Below are positions 42,362 to 50,958 of a DNA stretch of 64,000 nucleotides, one piece after another. This DNA is from Clostridia bacterium (GTDB taxonomy: Bacteria > Bacillota > Clostridia > Christensenellales > CAG-138), in contig JAGACA010000013.1 in assembly GCA_017614315.1 (NCBI GenBank), positions 1-64,000 on the forward strand, written 5' to 3'. The position numbers and the translations under genes were made by a program. The notes under the pieces were generated by a model. It saw nothing but the letters and a program-made list of their open reading frames with translations, had not been told where the DNA came from and did no database searches. Each line of letters starts with the position of its first letter. Position 1 is the stretch's first letter.

Positions 42362-43159
42362 TTATCCTCTCCCGAACCTTTTGTCGATCGCCTTTTCGAG
42401 CCACGCGACGGCGTAGTACATGATCGCCGCGAGCGCACAGAGTATCACTATGCTCGCCATGACGAGGTCGAGCTTGAAAACCTGTCCGCCGTAGACGATG
42501 AGATAGCCGAGCCCGCGCTTCGAAACGAGGTATTCGCCGACGATCACGCCTACCCAGCTCATGCCTACCGAGATCTTGAGCGCGCTCATCAATGTCGGTA
42601 CGGAACCCGGCAGAACGACCTTCATGAAGGTCTGCAGCCGGTTCGCGCCGAGCGTCGCCATTAGCTTGAGCTTCGCCGGATCGGTCTCGATGAACCCCGC
42701 GAGCACCGTCATCACCGTGACGACCGTCGACACGAGGAGCGCCATAACGATTATCGCCGAAGCTCCCGCGCCTACCCACACGATGAGTATGGGGCCGAGG
42801 GCTATCTTCGGCAGGGCGTTGAGCACCACGAGATAGGGATCGAGCACCCTTTCGGCGAACGGGCAGAACCACAGGAGCACGGCTGCCGCAACGCCTATCG
42901 CCGTGCCCGATACGAAACCCGCGACCGTTTCGAGGAAGGTGGCGAATATATGCGGGAAGAGGTCGTGCGACGAATAGAGCGAGGCGATCGTCCTGACCAC
43001 CCTCGCGGGGGACGACACGATGAACGCGTCCGCCATGCCGAGGCGCACCGCGCCCTCCCATGCGCCGAGGAGCAGCGCGAGGAGTATTATCTGCGCCGCT
43101 CTTTTGAGCGCCGCCTGCCGTTTGAGCCTTTTTAAGTACAGTTCATGCTCCGCGCTCAT
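42362..43159 (-). CDS. ABC transporter permease, SsuC/TauC type
   Basis: The protein has 265 residues with about six membrane helices. The EAA-like loop reads LMATLGANRLQTFMKVVLPGSVPTLMSALKISVG, typical of permeases for nitrate, sulfonate, taurine or thiamine-precursor importers. I chose the ATG at 43159 because it overlaps the ATPase stop (ATGA). No solute-binding protein is encoded in the operon or elsewhere in the window, so the substrate cannot be deduced. Confidence 0.88.
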   Translation of the reverse strand: MSAEHELYLKRLKRQAALKRAAQIILLALLLGAWEGAVRLGMADAFIVSSPARVVRTIASLYSSHDLFPHIFATFLETVAGFVSGTAIGVAAAVLLWFCPFAERVLDPYLVVLNALPKIALGPILIVWVGAGASAIIVMALLVSTVVTVMTVLAGFIETDPAKLKLMATLGANRLQTFMKVVLPGSVPTLMSALKISVGMSWVGVIVGEYLVSKRGLGYLIVYGGQVFKLDLVMASIVILCALAAIMYYAVAWLEKAIDKRFGRG

Positions 43160-43914
43160 GCTCTCAGCTCCTTCCATATCCCGTCGAAGAGCCGCGAAAA
43201 ACCTGGGCTCGACCTTCTTTCGAAGGCGGAGCCTTTAATGTCTACGTCGAATTCCCTTCTCACCCGCGCGGGTCTTCCCGAGAACACCGCCACGCGGTCG
43301 CTCATCGCTATCGCCTCGGAGATGTCGTGCGTGACGAGTATCGCCGTGTAGCCGCCCTTTATTATCGCGTCGCGCACCTCGTCCTCCAGTATCAGCCGCG
43401 TCTGGTAATCGAGCGCGGAAAACGGCTCGTCGAGGAGCAGGAGCTCCGGCTCGAGCGCAAGCGTCCTGACGAGCGCCGCCCTTTGCCGCATGCCGCCGGA
43501 AAGCGCGGAAGGGTACGATCTTCTGAACTCGCCGAGCCCGAATCTGTCGAGGAGCGCGAGCGTCTTCGCGCGGGTCTTGCGGGTGAGCTTCTTCCTCACC
43601 TCGAGCCCGAGGAGCGCGTTCTTCTCGATGGTGCGCCACTCGAGGAGCTCATCCCTCTGCAGCATATATCCGACGCGGCTGCCCGCATCGCCGGGCTTCC
43701 CTCCGAGCACGCTGACCCTGCCGCCCGACGGCTGAAAAAGCCCGGCGATCAGCGAAAGGACGCTCGTCTTTCCGCAGCCCGACGGGCCGACTATCGAAAC
43801 GAATTCGCCGCGGCGGACGTTAAGATCGAGCCCGTCCACGGCCAAGGTCTCCCGCGAGGGCTCGTGATAGACGAGCTTCACGCCGTAAAGACCGACTGCT
43901 GTATCTTCGTTCAT
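43156..43914 (-). CDS. ABC transporter ATP-binding protein, SsuB/TauB type
   Basis: The protein has 252 residues. Walker A GPSGCGKTS, Q-loop YMLQRDELLEWRT, signature LSGGMRQRAAL, Walker B LLLLDEPFSALD and the switch His in LVTHD are all present. It powers the permease encoded downstream (overlap of 4 bases). GGAGG precedes the ATG, and a palindrome overlaps the probable promoter. Confidence 0.92.
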   Translation of the reverse strand: MNEDTAVGLYGVKLVYHEPSRETLAVDGLDLNVRRGEFVSIVGPSGCGKTSVLSLIAGLFQPSGGRVSVLGGKPGDAGSRVGYMLQRDELLEWRTIEKNALLGLEVRKKLTRKTRAKTLALLDRFGLGEFRRSYPSALSGGMRQRAALVRTLALEPELLLLDEPFSALDYQTRLILEDEVRDAIIKGGYTAILVTHDISEAIAMSDRVAVFSGRPARVRREFDVDIKGSAFERRSSPGFSRLFDGIWKELRA

Positions 43915-43929
43915 TTTATTCCTCCGAAC

Positions 43930-43948
43930 AGTATCATACTGTGATACT
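43930..43948. promoter_or_regulatory. Perfect inverted repeat before the ABC operon, candidate operator
   Basis: AGTATCA-N5-TGATACT, 16 bases upstream of the ATPase start codon. On the minus strand its right arm contains TATGAT, a possible -10. A regulator binding here would block transcription; the regulator is unknown. Confidence 0.55.
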
Positions 43949-43962
43949 ATGCTTTATCACCC

Positions 43963-43997
43963 AAAAACGACAAAAGCCCGACCGCGAAGGCCGGGCA
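43963..43997 (-). terminator. Terminator of the Gate-domain transporter gene
   Basis: Minus-strand stem GCCCGGCC/CGGTCGGGC with a TTCG loop, followed by TTTTGTCGTTTTTG. Confidence 0.85.
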
Positions 43998-44010
43998 AAA
44001 GGTATTGTTT

Positions 44011-45198
44011 TTATATCTTAAAAATCAATGCAACCAACTGGTACAGCCAGTTTGCCGCGATTCCCGCTACCAGACCGCCGATCGTGTGGCTGCCTATCGC
44101 CTTGCCGGTAAGGTACTTATAGCCCAGGCTGTCCATCATTGACACGTGGGTGGAGAGGTATCCCGACCAGCACATGCACATCGCGGTGAACACCGCGACG
44201 TCGTGCGCGTTTGCGAAGCCCTCCTTGAGCAGGTTCGGCACGAGACCCATCGCCGCGCCCGCGGAACCGAGCGCAGTTATGGGCACGCTGACGCCGCCCG
44301 CGGAGGCGAAGCCGAACAGGGGCTTTAATATGAAATTGATCTTGTCGGCGATCACGGGAAGAAGGCCGATGCCCTCGTACGCCGCGCCGGAATATGCGCC
44401 GTCCGCGCCCGCGCCGTTCGTGAGCATCATTACGAGCGTGCAGATAATGACCACGCCGGGGATTATCCCGAGACCGAGCTGTACGCCGGACTTGCCGCCT
44501 TCGAGGAGCGCGTTCATCGTCCTCATGCCGATGGTCTGGTCGGTATGCTCGACTATATCGTGCTCGTGCACGTCCTTTTCCTCGATCGCGGGGGATTCCT
44601 TGCCGAACACCTTTTTGGTGAACAGGAGCATTATCCTCGTCGATACGATCGAGCCGATTATCGCTGCGAAATTGCCGACGAGCACGGCGGGCATGAGGCT
44701 CTGCCCCGCGGCGCCCTCCTGACCGAGCATGAACGTGGTGACGATGAGGCCCATTCCGAAGGAGGTGCCGATATTGGTGAGCGCGGGGAGCTGATATCTT
44801 TTGAAGAAGCTCTTGAATCCCTTATCCTCCGCAAGGGAGAGTATCGCGGGGTTGTCGGAAAGATACGTCGTGACGACGCCGAGCGCCGCCGCGCCGGGGA
44901 GGTCGTAGACCGGCTTCATGAGGGGCGAAAGTATCCTGTTCAGCATATTGACGACGCCGAACTCCGTGAAAACAGCGGATAGCGCGCCCATCAGCACGGC
45001 TATCGCCATAATGTAAAGGCAGGTGTTGACAAGGATATCGAAGGCCGTGTTCATCAGCGTGGAGAACATGTTCGAGAGCCCCATGGGTATCCCGAGCAGC
45101 ACGAATATGCCTATGACTATGACAAGGCAGATCATGGCCGACACCCATTTGGGCGCGTGCCGCTTTTTCCACATGTCTTTGAGCTTCGTGCGCTTCAT
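44011..45198 (-). CDS. Nucleoside-recognition (Gate) domain membrane transporter, CD0519-like
   Basis: The protein has 395 residues and about nine membrane helices. Two Gate-type halves are seen: MGALSAVFTEFGVVNMLNRILSPLMKPVYDLPGAAALGVVTTYLSDNP at 90-140 and FGFASAGGVSVPITALGSAGAAMGLVPNLL at about 290-320. A charged cytoplasmic insert (EEKDVHEHDIVEHTDQ) lies between them. Relatives in Clostridia are annotated as nucleoside-recognition-domain proteins of unknown substrate. AGGAACGG precedes the ATG; it is transcribed alone. Confidence 0.8.
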   Translation of the reverse strand: MKRTKLKDMWKKRHAPKWVSAMICLVIVIGIFVLLGIPMGLSNMFSTLMNTAFDILVNTCLYIMAIAVLMGALSAVFTEFGVVNMLNRILSPLMKPVYDLPGAAALGVVTTYLSDNPAILSLAEDKGFKSFFKRYQLPALTNIGTSFGMGLIVTTFMLGQEGAAGQSLMPAVLVGNFAAIIGSIVSTRIMLLFTKKVFGKESPAIEEKDVHEHDIVEHTDQTIGMRTMNALLEGGKSGVQLGLGIIPGVVIICTLVMMLTNGAGADGAYSGAAYEGIGLLPVIADKINFILKPLFGFASAGGVSVPITALGSAGAAMGLVPNLLKEGFANAHDVAVFTAMCMCWSGYLSTHVSMMDSLGYKYLTGKAIGSHTIGGLVAGIAANWLYQLVALIFKI

Positions 45199-45337
45199 GC
45201 CGTTCCTCCGGAAAAATACGCTTCGATCTTCCGATCACGCTTATTATACCATATAAAAAAGTTTTTTGTTGATTTTATTCGCGCGGAATAAATATATTTG
45301 TTCCTTTCGGGAACCGAACGCCCCTCCCGCGCGTCAT

Positions 45338-45457
45338 ATGATCGAACGCACAAGGCATGACGCCGAAGAAAACCGGAGGCGCCGTGCCCTGACCCGTTCG
45401 CGGCGAACACCCCCTCGCGGAAAAGAAAACCTTGCCCGCGAAGGTATAAATAGATGA
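45338..45457 (+). CDS. Possible 39-residue basic protein or small RNA region
   Basis: An ATG at 45338 opens a 39-codon frame rich in Arg (MIERTRHDAEENRRRRALTR...). A plus-strand terminator follows 12 bases after its stop, so a plus-strand transcript probably exists in this 350-base gap although no large gene is present. There is no clear ribosome site. It could be a small protein, a small RNA, or chance. Nothing else is seen in 45199-45545. Confidence 0.25.
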   Translation: MIERTRHDAEENRRRRALTRSRRTPPRGKENLAREGINR

Positions 45458-45469
45458 TCCATATAGATC

Positions 45470-45497
45470 GGCAGACCGAAAGGTCTGCCCCTTTTTT
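45470..45497 (+). terminator. Plus-strand terminator in the gap between the transporter and etfA
   Basis: Stem GGCAGACC/GGTCTGCC with a GAAA loop followed by CCTTTTTT. No known plus-strand gene ends here. Confidence 0.75.
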
Positions 45498-45531
45498 CGA
45501 AAAAGGGGATCCCGCGTCCGGCGGGATCCCC
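45498..45531 (-). terminator. Terminator of the bcd-etfB-etfA operon
   Basis: Minus-strand stem GGGGATCCCGC/GCGGGATCCCC followed by TTTTT. Confidence 0.85.
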
Positions 45532-45545
45532 TGATCCGTTCTAAT

Positions 45546-46559
45546 TCAGTCCTCGTTTTTCAGCGCGCGGATCTTTTCCGTCAGCATGGGCACGACCTTG
45601 TTGAGATCGCCGACCACGCCGTAATCGGCGATGTTGAATATCGGGGCGGTCTCGTCGCGGTTGATCGCGATTATTATCTCGGATTCCTCCATGCCGGCCA
45701 TGTGCTGTATCGCGCCGGAGATGCCCACCGCGATGTAGAGCTTGGGACGGACGGTCTTGCCCGTCTGGCCGACCTGCAGCTCCTTATCCGCCCAGCCCGC
45801 GTCGACCGCCGCGCGGCTCGCGGCGACCCTGCCGCCGAGCGCGTCCGCGAGGTCATAGAGCATTTTGAAGTTCTCCTTCGAGCCCATACCGCGGCCGCCT
45901 GCGACAAGTATCTTCGCCTCGGAGATGTCGACCGCCTCGTTCATCTTTTTTATGACGTCGAGTATCTCGATGAAGCGGTCGTTCCTTTCGATCTTGTAAT
46001 TGAAGGGCATAACGTTCGCTCGCCTTCCCGGGACGCGCTCCGCCTTCTGCATAACGCCGGGGCGGACAGTCGCCATCTGGGGACGGAAATCGGGGCAGAC
46101 GATGGTCGCCATGAGGTTGCCGCCGAACGCTGGACGCGTCATGAGGAGCCTTCCCGTCTCCTTTTCGATCTCGAGCTTCGTGCAGTCGGCGGTGAGGCCG
46201 GTATGCACCCTCGCGGAGACGCGCGGCGCGAGGTCGCGGCCGATCGTGGTCGCACCGTAAAGGACTATCTCGGGCTTGAAATAGTCGATCACGCCATACA
46301 TCGCCTGCGCGTAAGGCTCGGTCATGTAGTCCCTGAGCTCGGGATCGTCGAGCAGCACCACGTTGTCCGCGCCGTACTCGCCGAGCTCGTCCGCGAGCGC
46401 CTTTACGCCGCAGCCGCAAAGCACCGCGGAAACGGAGGTGTTTAGCGAAGAAGCAAGCTCCTTTGCCTTGCCGATCAGCTCGAACGATACGGGAGCGATA
46501 ACGCCCTCGACCTGCTGAACGAATACGTAAACGCCTTTATATTCACTGAATTCTTTCAT
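45546..46559 (-). CDS. etfA: Electron transfer flavoprotein alpha subunit
   Basis: The protein has 337 residues. The FAD-binding C-terminal motif VGQTGKTVRPKLYIAVGISGAIQHMAGM is intact, as is the following NRDETAPIFNIADYGVVGDL. With EtfB it exchanges electrons with the acyl-CoA dehydrogenase encoded upstream; in Clostridia such complexes can bifurcate electrons between crotonyl-CoA and ferredoxin. Bifurcation is an inference from context, not shown by sequence alone. Confidence 0.95.
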   Translation of the reverse strand: MKEFSEYKGVYVFVQQVEGVIAPVSFELIGKAKELASSLNTSVSAVLCGCGVKALADELGEYGADNVVLLDDPELRDYMTEPYAQAMYGVIDYFKPEIVLYGATTIGRDLAPRVSARVHTGLTADCTKLEIEKETGRLLMTRPAFGGNLMATIVCPDFRPQMATVRPGVMQKAERVPGRRANVMPFNYKIERNDRFIEILDVIKKMNEAVDISEAKILVAGGRGMGSKENFKMLYDLADALGGRVAASRAAVDAGWADKELQVGQTGKTVRPKLYIAVGISGAIQHMAGMEESEIIIAINRDETAPIFNIADYGVVGDLNKVVPMLTEKIRALKNED

Positions 46560-46569
46560 ATCCGTTACC

Positions 46570-47355
46570 TCAAATCACGAACTTTTCGCGGAGCTTTTCG
46601 AGGAGGTAATCCGCCTCGGCCTCGGCGTCGAGCGTCACGACCTCGCCCTTGCCCTTCAAGGCCTTGGGGAAGGATTCCTTTACGCGGGTGGGCGAGCCCT
46701 TGAGCCCGATATTGCCGTCGTCGACGGGAACGTCGGGACGCGTCCAGACCGTTACCTTTTTTTCGCGGTAGGCCTCGAAGATGCCGCCCGGCGTCATGTA
46801 TCGGGGGCGGTTCAACTCGGTCAGCGCGGTGACGAGGCAGGGCATCTTTACCCTGACGACCTGATAGCTCGACTCGAACTGCCTCTTTACGATCAGCGAA
46901 TCGCCTACCACGCGGATCTCCTCGGCGTAGCTGACGTTCGGCACGCCGAGATGCTCCGCCATCTGCGGACCGACCTGCGCAGTGTCGCCGTCGATCGCCT
47001 GACGGCCGGTGAAGACTATGTCGAAGGGCAGCTTCTTTACCGCGGCGGCGATGGTGGATGAGGTCGCCCAGGTATCCGCTCCGCCGAAAGCGCGGTCGCT
47101 TATGAGATAAGCCTCGTCCGCGCCCATCGCAAGCGCCTCGCGGAGCACCGCGTCGGCCTGGGCGGGGCCCATCGAAACCACGCGCACGACCGCGCCGAGC
47201 TCGTCCTTTATGCGCAGAGCCGCCTCAAGGCCGGCCTTGTCGTCGGGATTCATTATGGAAGGCACTCCCTCGCGGATCAGCGTCCCGGTCTTGGGATCGA
47301 GCCTGACCTCGTTCGTGTCGGGGACCTGTTTTATACACACTACTATATTAAGCAT
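46570..47355 (-). CDS. etfB: Electron transfer flavoprotein beta subunit
   Basis: The protein has 261 residues from the ATG at 47355 (GGAG before; MLNIVVCIKQVPDTNEVRLD). The AMP/FAD site GADEAYLISDRAFGGADTWAT, the GRQAIDGDTAQVGPQMAEHL segment and the recognition loop near TALTELNRPRYMTPGG are present. It lies between bcd and etfA in one operon. Confidence 0.95.
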   Translation of the reverse strand: MLNIVVCIKQVPDTNEVRLDPKTGTLIREGVPSIMNPDDKAGLEAALRIKDELGAVVRVVSMGPAQADAVLREALAMGADEAYLISDRAFGGADTWATSSTIAAAVKKLPFDIVFTGRQAIDGDTAQVGPQMAEHLGVPNVSYAEEIRVVGDSLIVKRQFESSYQVVRVKMPCLVTALTELNRPRYMTPGGIFEAYREKKVTVWTRPDVPVDDGNIGLKGSPTRVKESFPKALKGKGEVVTLDAEAEADYLLEKLREKFVI

Positions 47356-47384
47356 ACTTTTCTCCGTTCCTTGCTCCCGCGGGA

Positions 47385-48524
47385 TCAATTGAGGATGCTC
47401 CCCGCGATTACCATGCGCTGCACCTCGCTGGTGCCCTCGTATATTTCGGTGATCTTAGCGTCGCGCATCATGCGCTCGACCGCGTATTCGCGGGTGTAGC
47501 CGTAGCCGCCGTGGAGCTGGACGCATTTTGTGGTGACGTCCATAGCCGTCTCCGCCGCAAAGAGCTTCGCCATGGCGGCCTCGACGCTGAAGCGCTTCTG
47601 CGTATCCTTGGCGTACGCCGCCTTGTAGACCAGCTGCTTCGCCGCTTCGATCCTCGTAGCCATGTTCGCTATCGTGAACTGCGTGTTCTGGAACGCCGCG
47701 ATGGCGCGCCCGAACTGCTTCCTCTGCTTGACGTACGCGACGGTCGCGTCCAATGCGCCCTCCGCGATGCCGAGCGCCTGCGCCGCGATGCCTATGCGCC
47801 CGCCGTCGAGCGTCGCCATGGCGATGGAGAAGCCCTTGCCCTCCTGCCCCAGCAGGTTCTCGCGCGGGATGCGGCAGTCGCGGAATATGAGCTCGTACGT
47901 GGACGAGCCGCGGATTCCCATCTTCTTTTCCTTGGTGCCGAAGGTGAACCCCGGCGTACCCTTTTCGACGATGAAGGCGGATATGCCCTTCGTGCCCATC
48001 GAGGGATCGGTCATGGCGAATATGACGTAGATATCGGCTTCCTTGCCGTTTGTGATGAACGTCTTGGAGCCGTTTATGACGTACTCCTCGCCGTCGAGGA
48101 CGGCCCTCGTCGCCTGGCCGGAGGCGTCCGTCCCGGCGTTCGGCTCGGTCAGCGCGAACGCGCCGAGCTTATCGCCCGAGGCGAGCGGCTTTAAGAACTC
48201 CTCCTTTTGGGAGGGCGTGCCGAATTTGAGTATCGGGTCGCAGCAGAGCGACGTGTGCGCGGAGACGATGACGCCTGTTGTGGCGCACCTTTTCGATATC
48301 TCCTCGACGCACAGGACGTACGTCAGCGTGTCGCAGCCCTGTCCGCCGTACTCGCGCGGGATGGGAATGCCCATGAAGCCGTATTTCTGAAGCTTCTCGA
48401 CGCTCCCCCGCGGGAACTCCTCCGTTTCGTCGACCTGTTCGGCATAGGGCTTTATCTCGTGCTCCGCGAAATCGGAGAAGAGCGTCCTTGCCATAAGGTG
48501 CTCGGAGCTTAGCGTAAAATCCAT
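47385..48524 (-). CDS. bcd: Short-chain (butyryl-CoA type) acyl-CoA dehydrogenase
   Basis: The protein has 379 residues, full length. The FAD-contact motif FALTEPNAGTDASG and the MGIRGSSTYELIF stretch are present; the catalytic Glu is in ITEIYEGTSEVQRMVI. In fermenting Clostridia this enzyme reduces crotonyl-CoA to butyryl-CoA with EtfAB. Thiolase, hydroxybutyryl-CoA dehydrogenase and crotonase genes are not in the window, so butyrate production is suggested, not shown. TGGAGGT precedes the ATG. Confidence 0.92.
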   Translation of the reverse strand: MDFTLSSEHLMARTLFSDFAEHEIKPYAEQVDETEEFPRGSVEKLQKYGFMGIPIPREYGGQGCDTLTYVLCVEEISKRCATTGVIVSAHTSLCCDPILKFGTPSQKEEFLKPLASGDKLGAFALTEPNAGTDASGQATRAVLDGEEYVINGSKTFITNGKEADIYVIFAMTDPSMGTKGISAFIVEKGTPGFTFGTKEKKMGIRGSSTYELIFRDCRIPRENLLGQEGKGFSIAMATLDGGRIGIAAQALGIAEGALDATVAYVKQRKQFGRAIAAFQNTQFTIANMATRIEAAKQLVYKAAYAKDTQKRFSVEAAMAKLFAAETAMDVTTKCVQLHGGYGYTREYAVERMMRDAKITEIYEGTSEVQRMVIAGSILN

Positions 48525-48576
48525 GAATTACCTCCATAGAACCATGATTACTGATAAGCCCTTACAGGGCGTAATG

Positions 48577-48605
48577 ATTATACCCCTTTTTCGTCCCTCT
48601 TTCAA
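48577..48605 (-). promoter_or_regulatory. Sigma-A promoter of bcd-etfB-etfA
   Basis: Minus strand: TTGAAA, 17 bases, TATAAT. The leader contains a small GCCCT-TAC-AGGGC hairpin (on the plus strand 48559-48570). Confidence 0.85.
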
Positions 48606-48660
48606 GCTCGGCGGGCAGTATATATGATGTATCTAATATCCCAAATTAGATTTTATGCTC

Positions 48661-48689
48661 TTGAATATCATTTTTGTTTGTGTTACAAT
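48661..48689 (+). promoter_or_regulatory. Promoter giving a probable leaderless acyltransferase transcript
   Basis: TTGAAT, 17 bases, TACAAT with a TG one base before the -10. The -10 ends 7 bases before an in-frame GTG at 48697. Confidence 0.65.
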
Positions 48690-48696
48690 GCTGACC

Positions 48697-49980
48697 GTGA
48701 AGCAATCATCCGAAAACCCGACCTGGCTTAAGCTCGACAACGCGGCGAAGATCTATCCGCCCGCGCAGACCGAGGGCTGGAACGCGCTGTTCCGCCTGTC
48801 GGTCACTTTCGACGAGCCGGTCGACCGCGGCGTGCTGTCGGCGGCTCTTGCCAGGGTGCTCAAGAGATTCCCCAACTTTGCCATGAGGCTCCGTCGGGGG
48901 TTGTTCTGGTACTATCTCGACCGCCTTTCGGGACAGCCGGAGATCCAGGACGACGTGAAGAACCCCTGCGCGCGCATGAATTTCAAGGAAAACGGCGGCT
49001 TCGCCTTCCGCGTGCGCGTTTTCGGCTGCAGGGTCGCCGTGGAGATATTCCACGTGATCACCGACGGCGCGGGCGGGCTGTCGTTCATAAAGACTCTCGC
49101 GGCGGAATATGTCTCGATCAAATACGGCGTGACCGTCCCGCGCGAAGGCGACATACTCGACTGTGACGAGGCGCCGTCGAAGGACGAGCTGGAGGACGGT
49201 TTTTTGAAGCATGCGGGGCCGAGGGCGGTGCCGCCTCCCCCGGGGCTCGCGTATCACCTTCGCAGCACTCCCGACAGGGACTTTCTGCGCGTGACGACGG
49301 GGATCGTCGACTCCGCGGAGATATCCGAAAAGGCGAAGGCGCTCGGCGTGACCGTCACGGAATATCTCGCGACGGTGCTCCTCTTCGCCGCCGCGGACTG
49401 GAAGCGCGCGAGGCGCGGCTTCTTCCAGTCGAGGCGCCCGGTCATCGTCAGCATACCCGTCAATTTAAGGAAGCTTTTCGGCTGCCGCACATTGAGGAAC
49501 TTCGCCAATTACGCTACCGTCGGGCTCGATACGCGCCTCGGGGAATACTCGTTCGAGGAGGCGGTCAAGGTCGTGCATCATCAGCTCCGCCTCGGTACGG
49601 ATAAGCACGTGCTCGCGGCGAGGATCGCGTCGAACGTCGGCATCGAAAAAAACATACTGCTCCGCATGGTGCCGCGCGTCATCAAGAAGCCGATAATGAG
49701 CCTCGCCTACCGCATGGAGGGCGATATGAAGAATACGACGAGCCTGTCGAACCTCGGTCAGGTGACCCTCCCGCCTGAGATGGGGGCGCATATCGCGAGG
49801 TTCGATTTCCTGCTTGGCTCGCTCGTCAGGAATCCCGTAAACGCCGCGGCCGTCGGCTACGGCGGGAAAGTCGTTATCAATTTCTCCCGCGTGATCGAGG
49901 AGAGCTTCCTCGAAAGGGCGTTCTTCCGCCGCCTCGTGAAGCTGGGCGTGCACGTTTTGATAGAGAGCAATTACAGTTAG
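48697..49980 (+). CDS. Condensation/alcohol-acyltransferase-like protein (HxxxDG family)
   Basis: The protein has 427 residues from the GTG at 48697. Upstream in-frame ATGs at 48655 and 48688 lie inside the promoter and have no ribosome site. The catalytic motif FHVITDGAGGLSF (HxxxDG) near residue 125 places it with BAHD-like/condensation-domain acyltransferases such as alcohol acetyltransferases and PapA-type enzymes. The N-terminus (PTWLKLDNAAKIYPPAQTEGW) is typical of the Firmicutes branch. Acyl donor and acceptor are unknown. A zinc-ribbon membrane protein follows 80 bases downstream, a pairing often seen for this branch. Confidence 0.8.
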   Translation: MKQSSENPTWLKLDNAAKIYPPAQTEGWNALFRLSVTFDEPVDRGVLSAALARVLKRFPNFAMRLRRGLFWYYLDRLSGQPEIQDDVKNPCARMNFKENGGFAFRVRVFGCRVAVEIFHVITDGAGGLSFIKTLAAEYVSIKYGVTVPREGDILDCDEAPSKDELEDGFLKHAGPRAVPPPPGLAYHLRSTPDRDFLRVTTGIVDSAEISEKAKALGVTVTEYLATVLLFAAADWKRARRGFFQSRRPVIVSIPVNLRKLFGCRTLRNFANYATVGLDTRLGEYSFEEAVKVVHHQLRLGTDKHVLAARIASNVGIEKNILLRMVPRVIKKPIMSLAYRMEGDMKNTTSLSNLGQVTLPPEMGAHIARFDFLLGSLVRNPVNAAAVGYGGKVVINFSRVIEESFLERAFFRRLVKLGVHVLIESNYS

Positions 49981-50036
49981 GAGTTATTGATTTGCGATCG
50001 GTTTCCGGCTCCTAACTCCTAATTCCTCACTCCTAA
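49976..50036. repeat. Short AACTCCT-type tandem repeat with inverted partner
   Basis: TTAGGAGTTA just after the acyltransferase stop pairs with TAACTCCTAA at about 50013-50022, followed by further CTCCTAA units. It forms a hairpin between the two genes. Similar CCTAACTCCTAA units are common intergenic filler in bacteria. Confidence 0.55.
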
Positions 50037-50060
50037 CCGAAATATGATCCGGAGGTATTT

Positions 50061-50765
50061 GTGTCTTACTGCGTCAACTGCGGCGTCGAGCTTGCCGCTT
50101 CCGAAAAAAGATGTCCTTTGTGCGGAGTCGAGGTGATAAACCCCTCCTCTCCCTTCGACCCGACCGCCGCAAGGCCGTATCCCGACCGTCACGAGGCTAT
50201 CCGCCACCGCGCCATCCGCGTGGTCGCGGCCCGGGTGCTGTCGCTGCTTATGGCGATACCGTTCATACTCGTGCTGCTTCTCGACCTCATAGAGGACGGC
50301 TCCATGTCGTGGTCGCTCATACCCGCGGCGTCAATCGCTTTCGCGTTCCTCGCATTCGTGTTCCCCTGCCTTTTCAAGAAGCCGATACTTTGGATGTTCA
50401 TGATATTCTCCACGCTTGCCGCGGCAGCATACCTTTTCGTGCTTCACATCATTCTGAAGGGCGGATGGTATTACCTCTTCGCTCTTCCCCTTACCGCGAT
50501 GACCGGCGCGGCGACTATCGGCATATACCTCATGATCCGTTCGAAAAAAGCTTCGCTCCCGTTAAAGCTCATAATAATCCTCCTCATAATAATGGTGTTC
50601 GTGCTGCTCGTTCAGCTCGTGACCGAGCTCAACTTCCGCGGCGAGATCAGATTTGACTGGTCGCTCTACGTCGCGGTCAGCTGCGGCATGCTCAGCCTCG
50701 TCGTGCTGATAGTCGGCAGGCTGTACAGAAAGAGCGAACGCTTCCGCAAAAAGCTCTTCTTCTGA
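50061..50765 (+). CDS. DUF6320-like zinc-ribbon membrane protein
   Basis: The protein has 234 residues from a GTG at 50061 with a perfect GGAGGT 4-9 bases before. An N-terminal zinc ribbon (CVNCGVELAASEKRCPLC) is followed by about six membrane helices between residues 50 and 220. Proteins of this layout commonly accompany the acyltransferase type encoded upstream; their role is unknown. It is probably cotranscribed with that gene. Confidence 0.75.
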   Translation: MSYCVNCGVELAASEKRCPLCGVEVINPSSPFDPTAARPYPDRHEAIRHRAIRVVAARVLSLLMAIPFILVLLLDLIEDGSMSWSLIPAASIAFAFLAFVFPCLFKKPILWMFMIFSTLAAAAYLFVLHIILKGGWYYLFALPLTAMTGAATIGIYLMIRSKKASLPLKLIIILLIIMVFVLLVQLVTELNFRGEIRFDWSLYVAVSCGMLSLVVLIVGRLYRKSERFRKKLFF

Positions 50766-50777
50766 GCCGCGCGGTTA

Positions 50778-50806
50778 TTGAAAACCCGTAAAAAACAGTA
50801 TATAAT
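50778..50806 (+). promoter_or_regulatory. Sigma-A promoter of the XRE membrane regulator
   Basis: TTGAAA, 17 bases, TATAAT. It is followed by a leader of about 146 bases that contains repeated TTGCGTC units and the complementary pair AAGGTTG/CGCAACC, so it may fold. Confidence 0.8.
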
Positions 50807-50958
50807 AGTCGGTGTGGGGCCTTTCTTGCGTCCTGCAACCCAAGGTTGACAAAAATTGCGTCAAAATTTATGCATTTGAAAAGCAGAATTGCTGGCGCAA
50901 CCGAGGGTAAACGGGGTATCATTTGCCCAGAAAAACCAAACGGAAAGGAAACCCGATC

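Noticed and set aside
48655-48690. ATG codons at 48655 and 48688 as starts of the acyltransferase
   Set aside because: Both lie within or before the promoter -35 to -10 region, have no ribosome site, and would add residues unlike the family.
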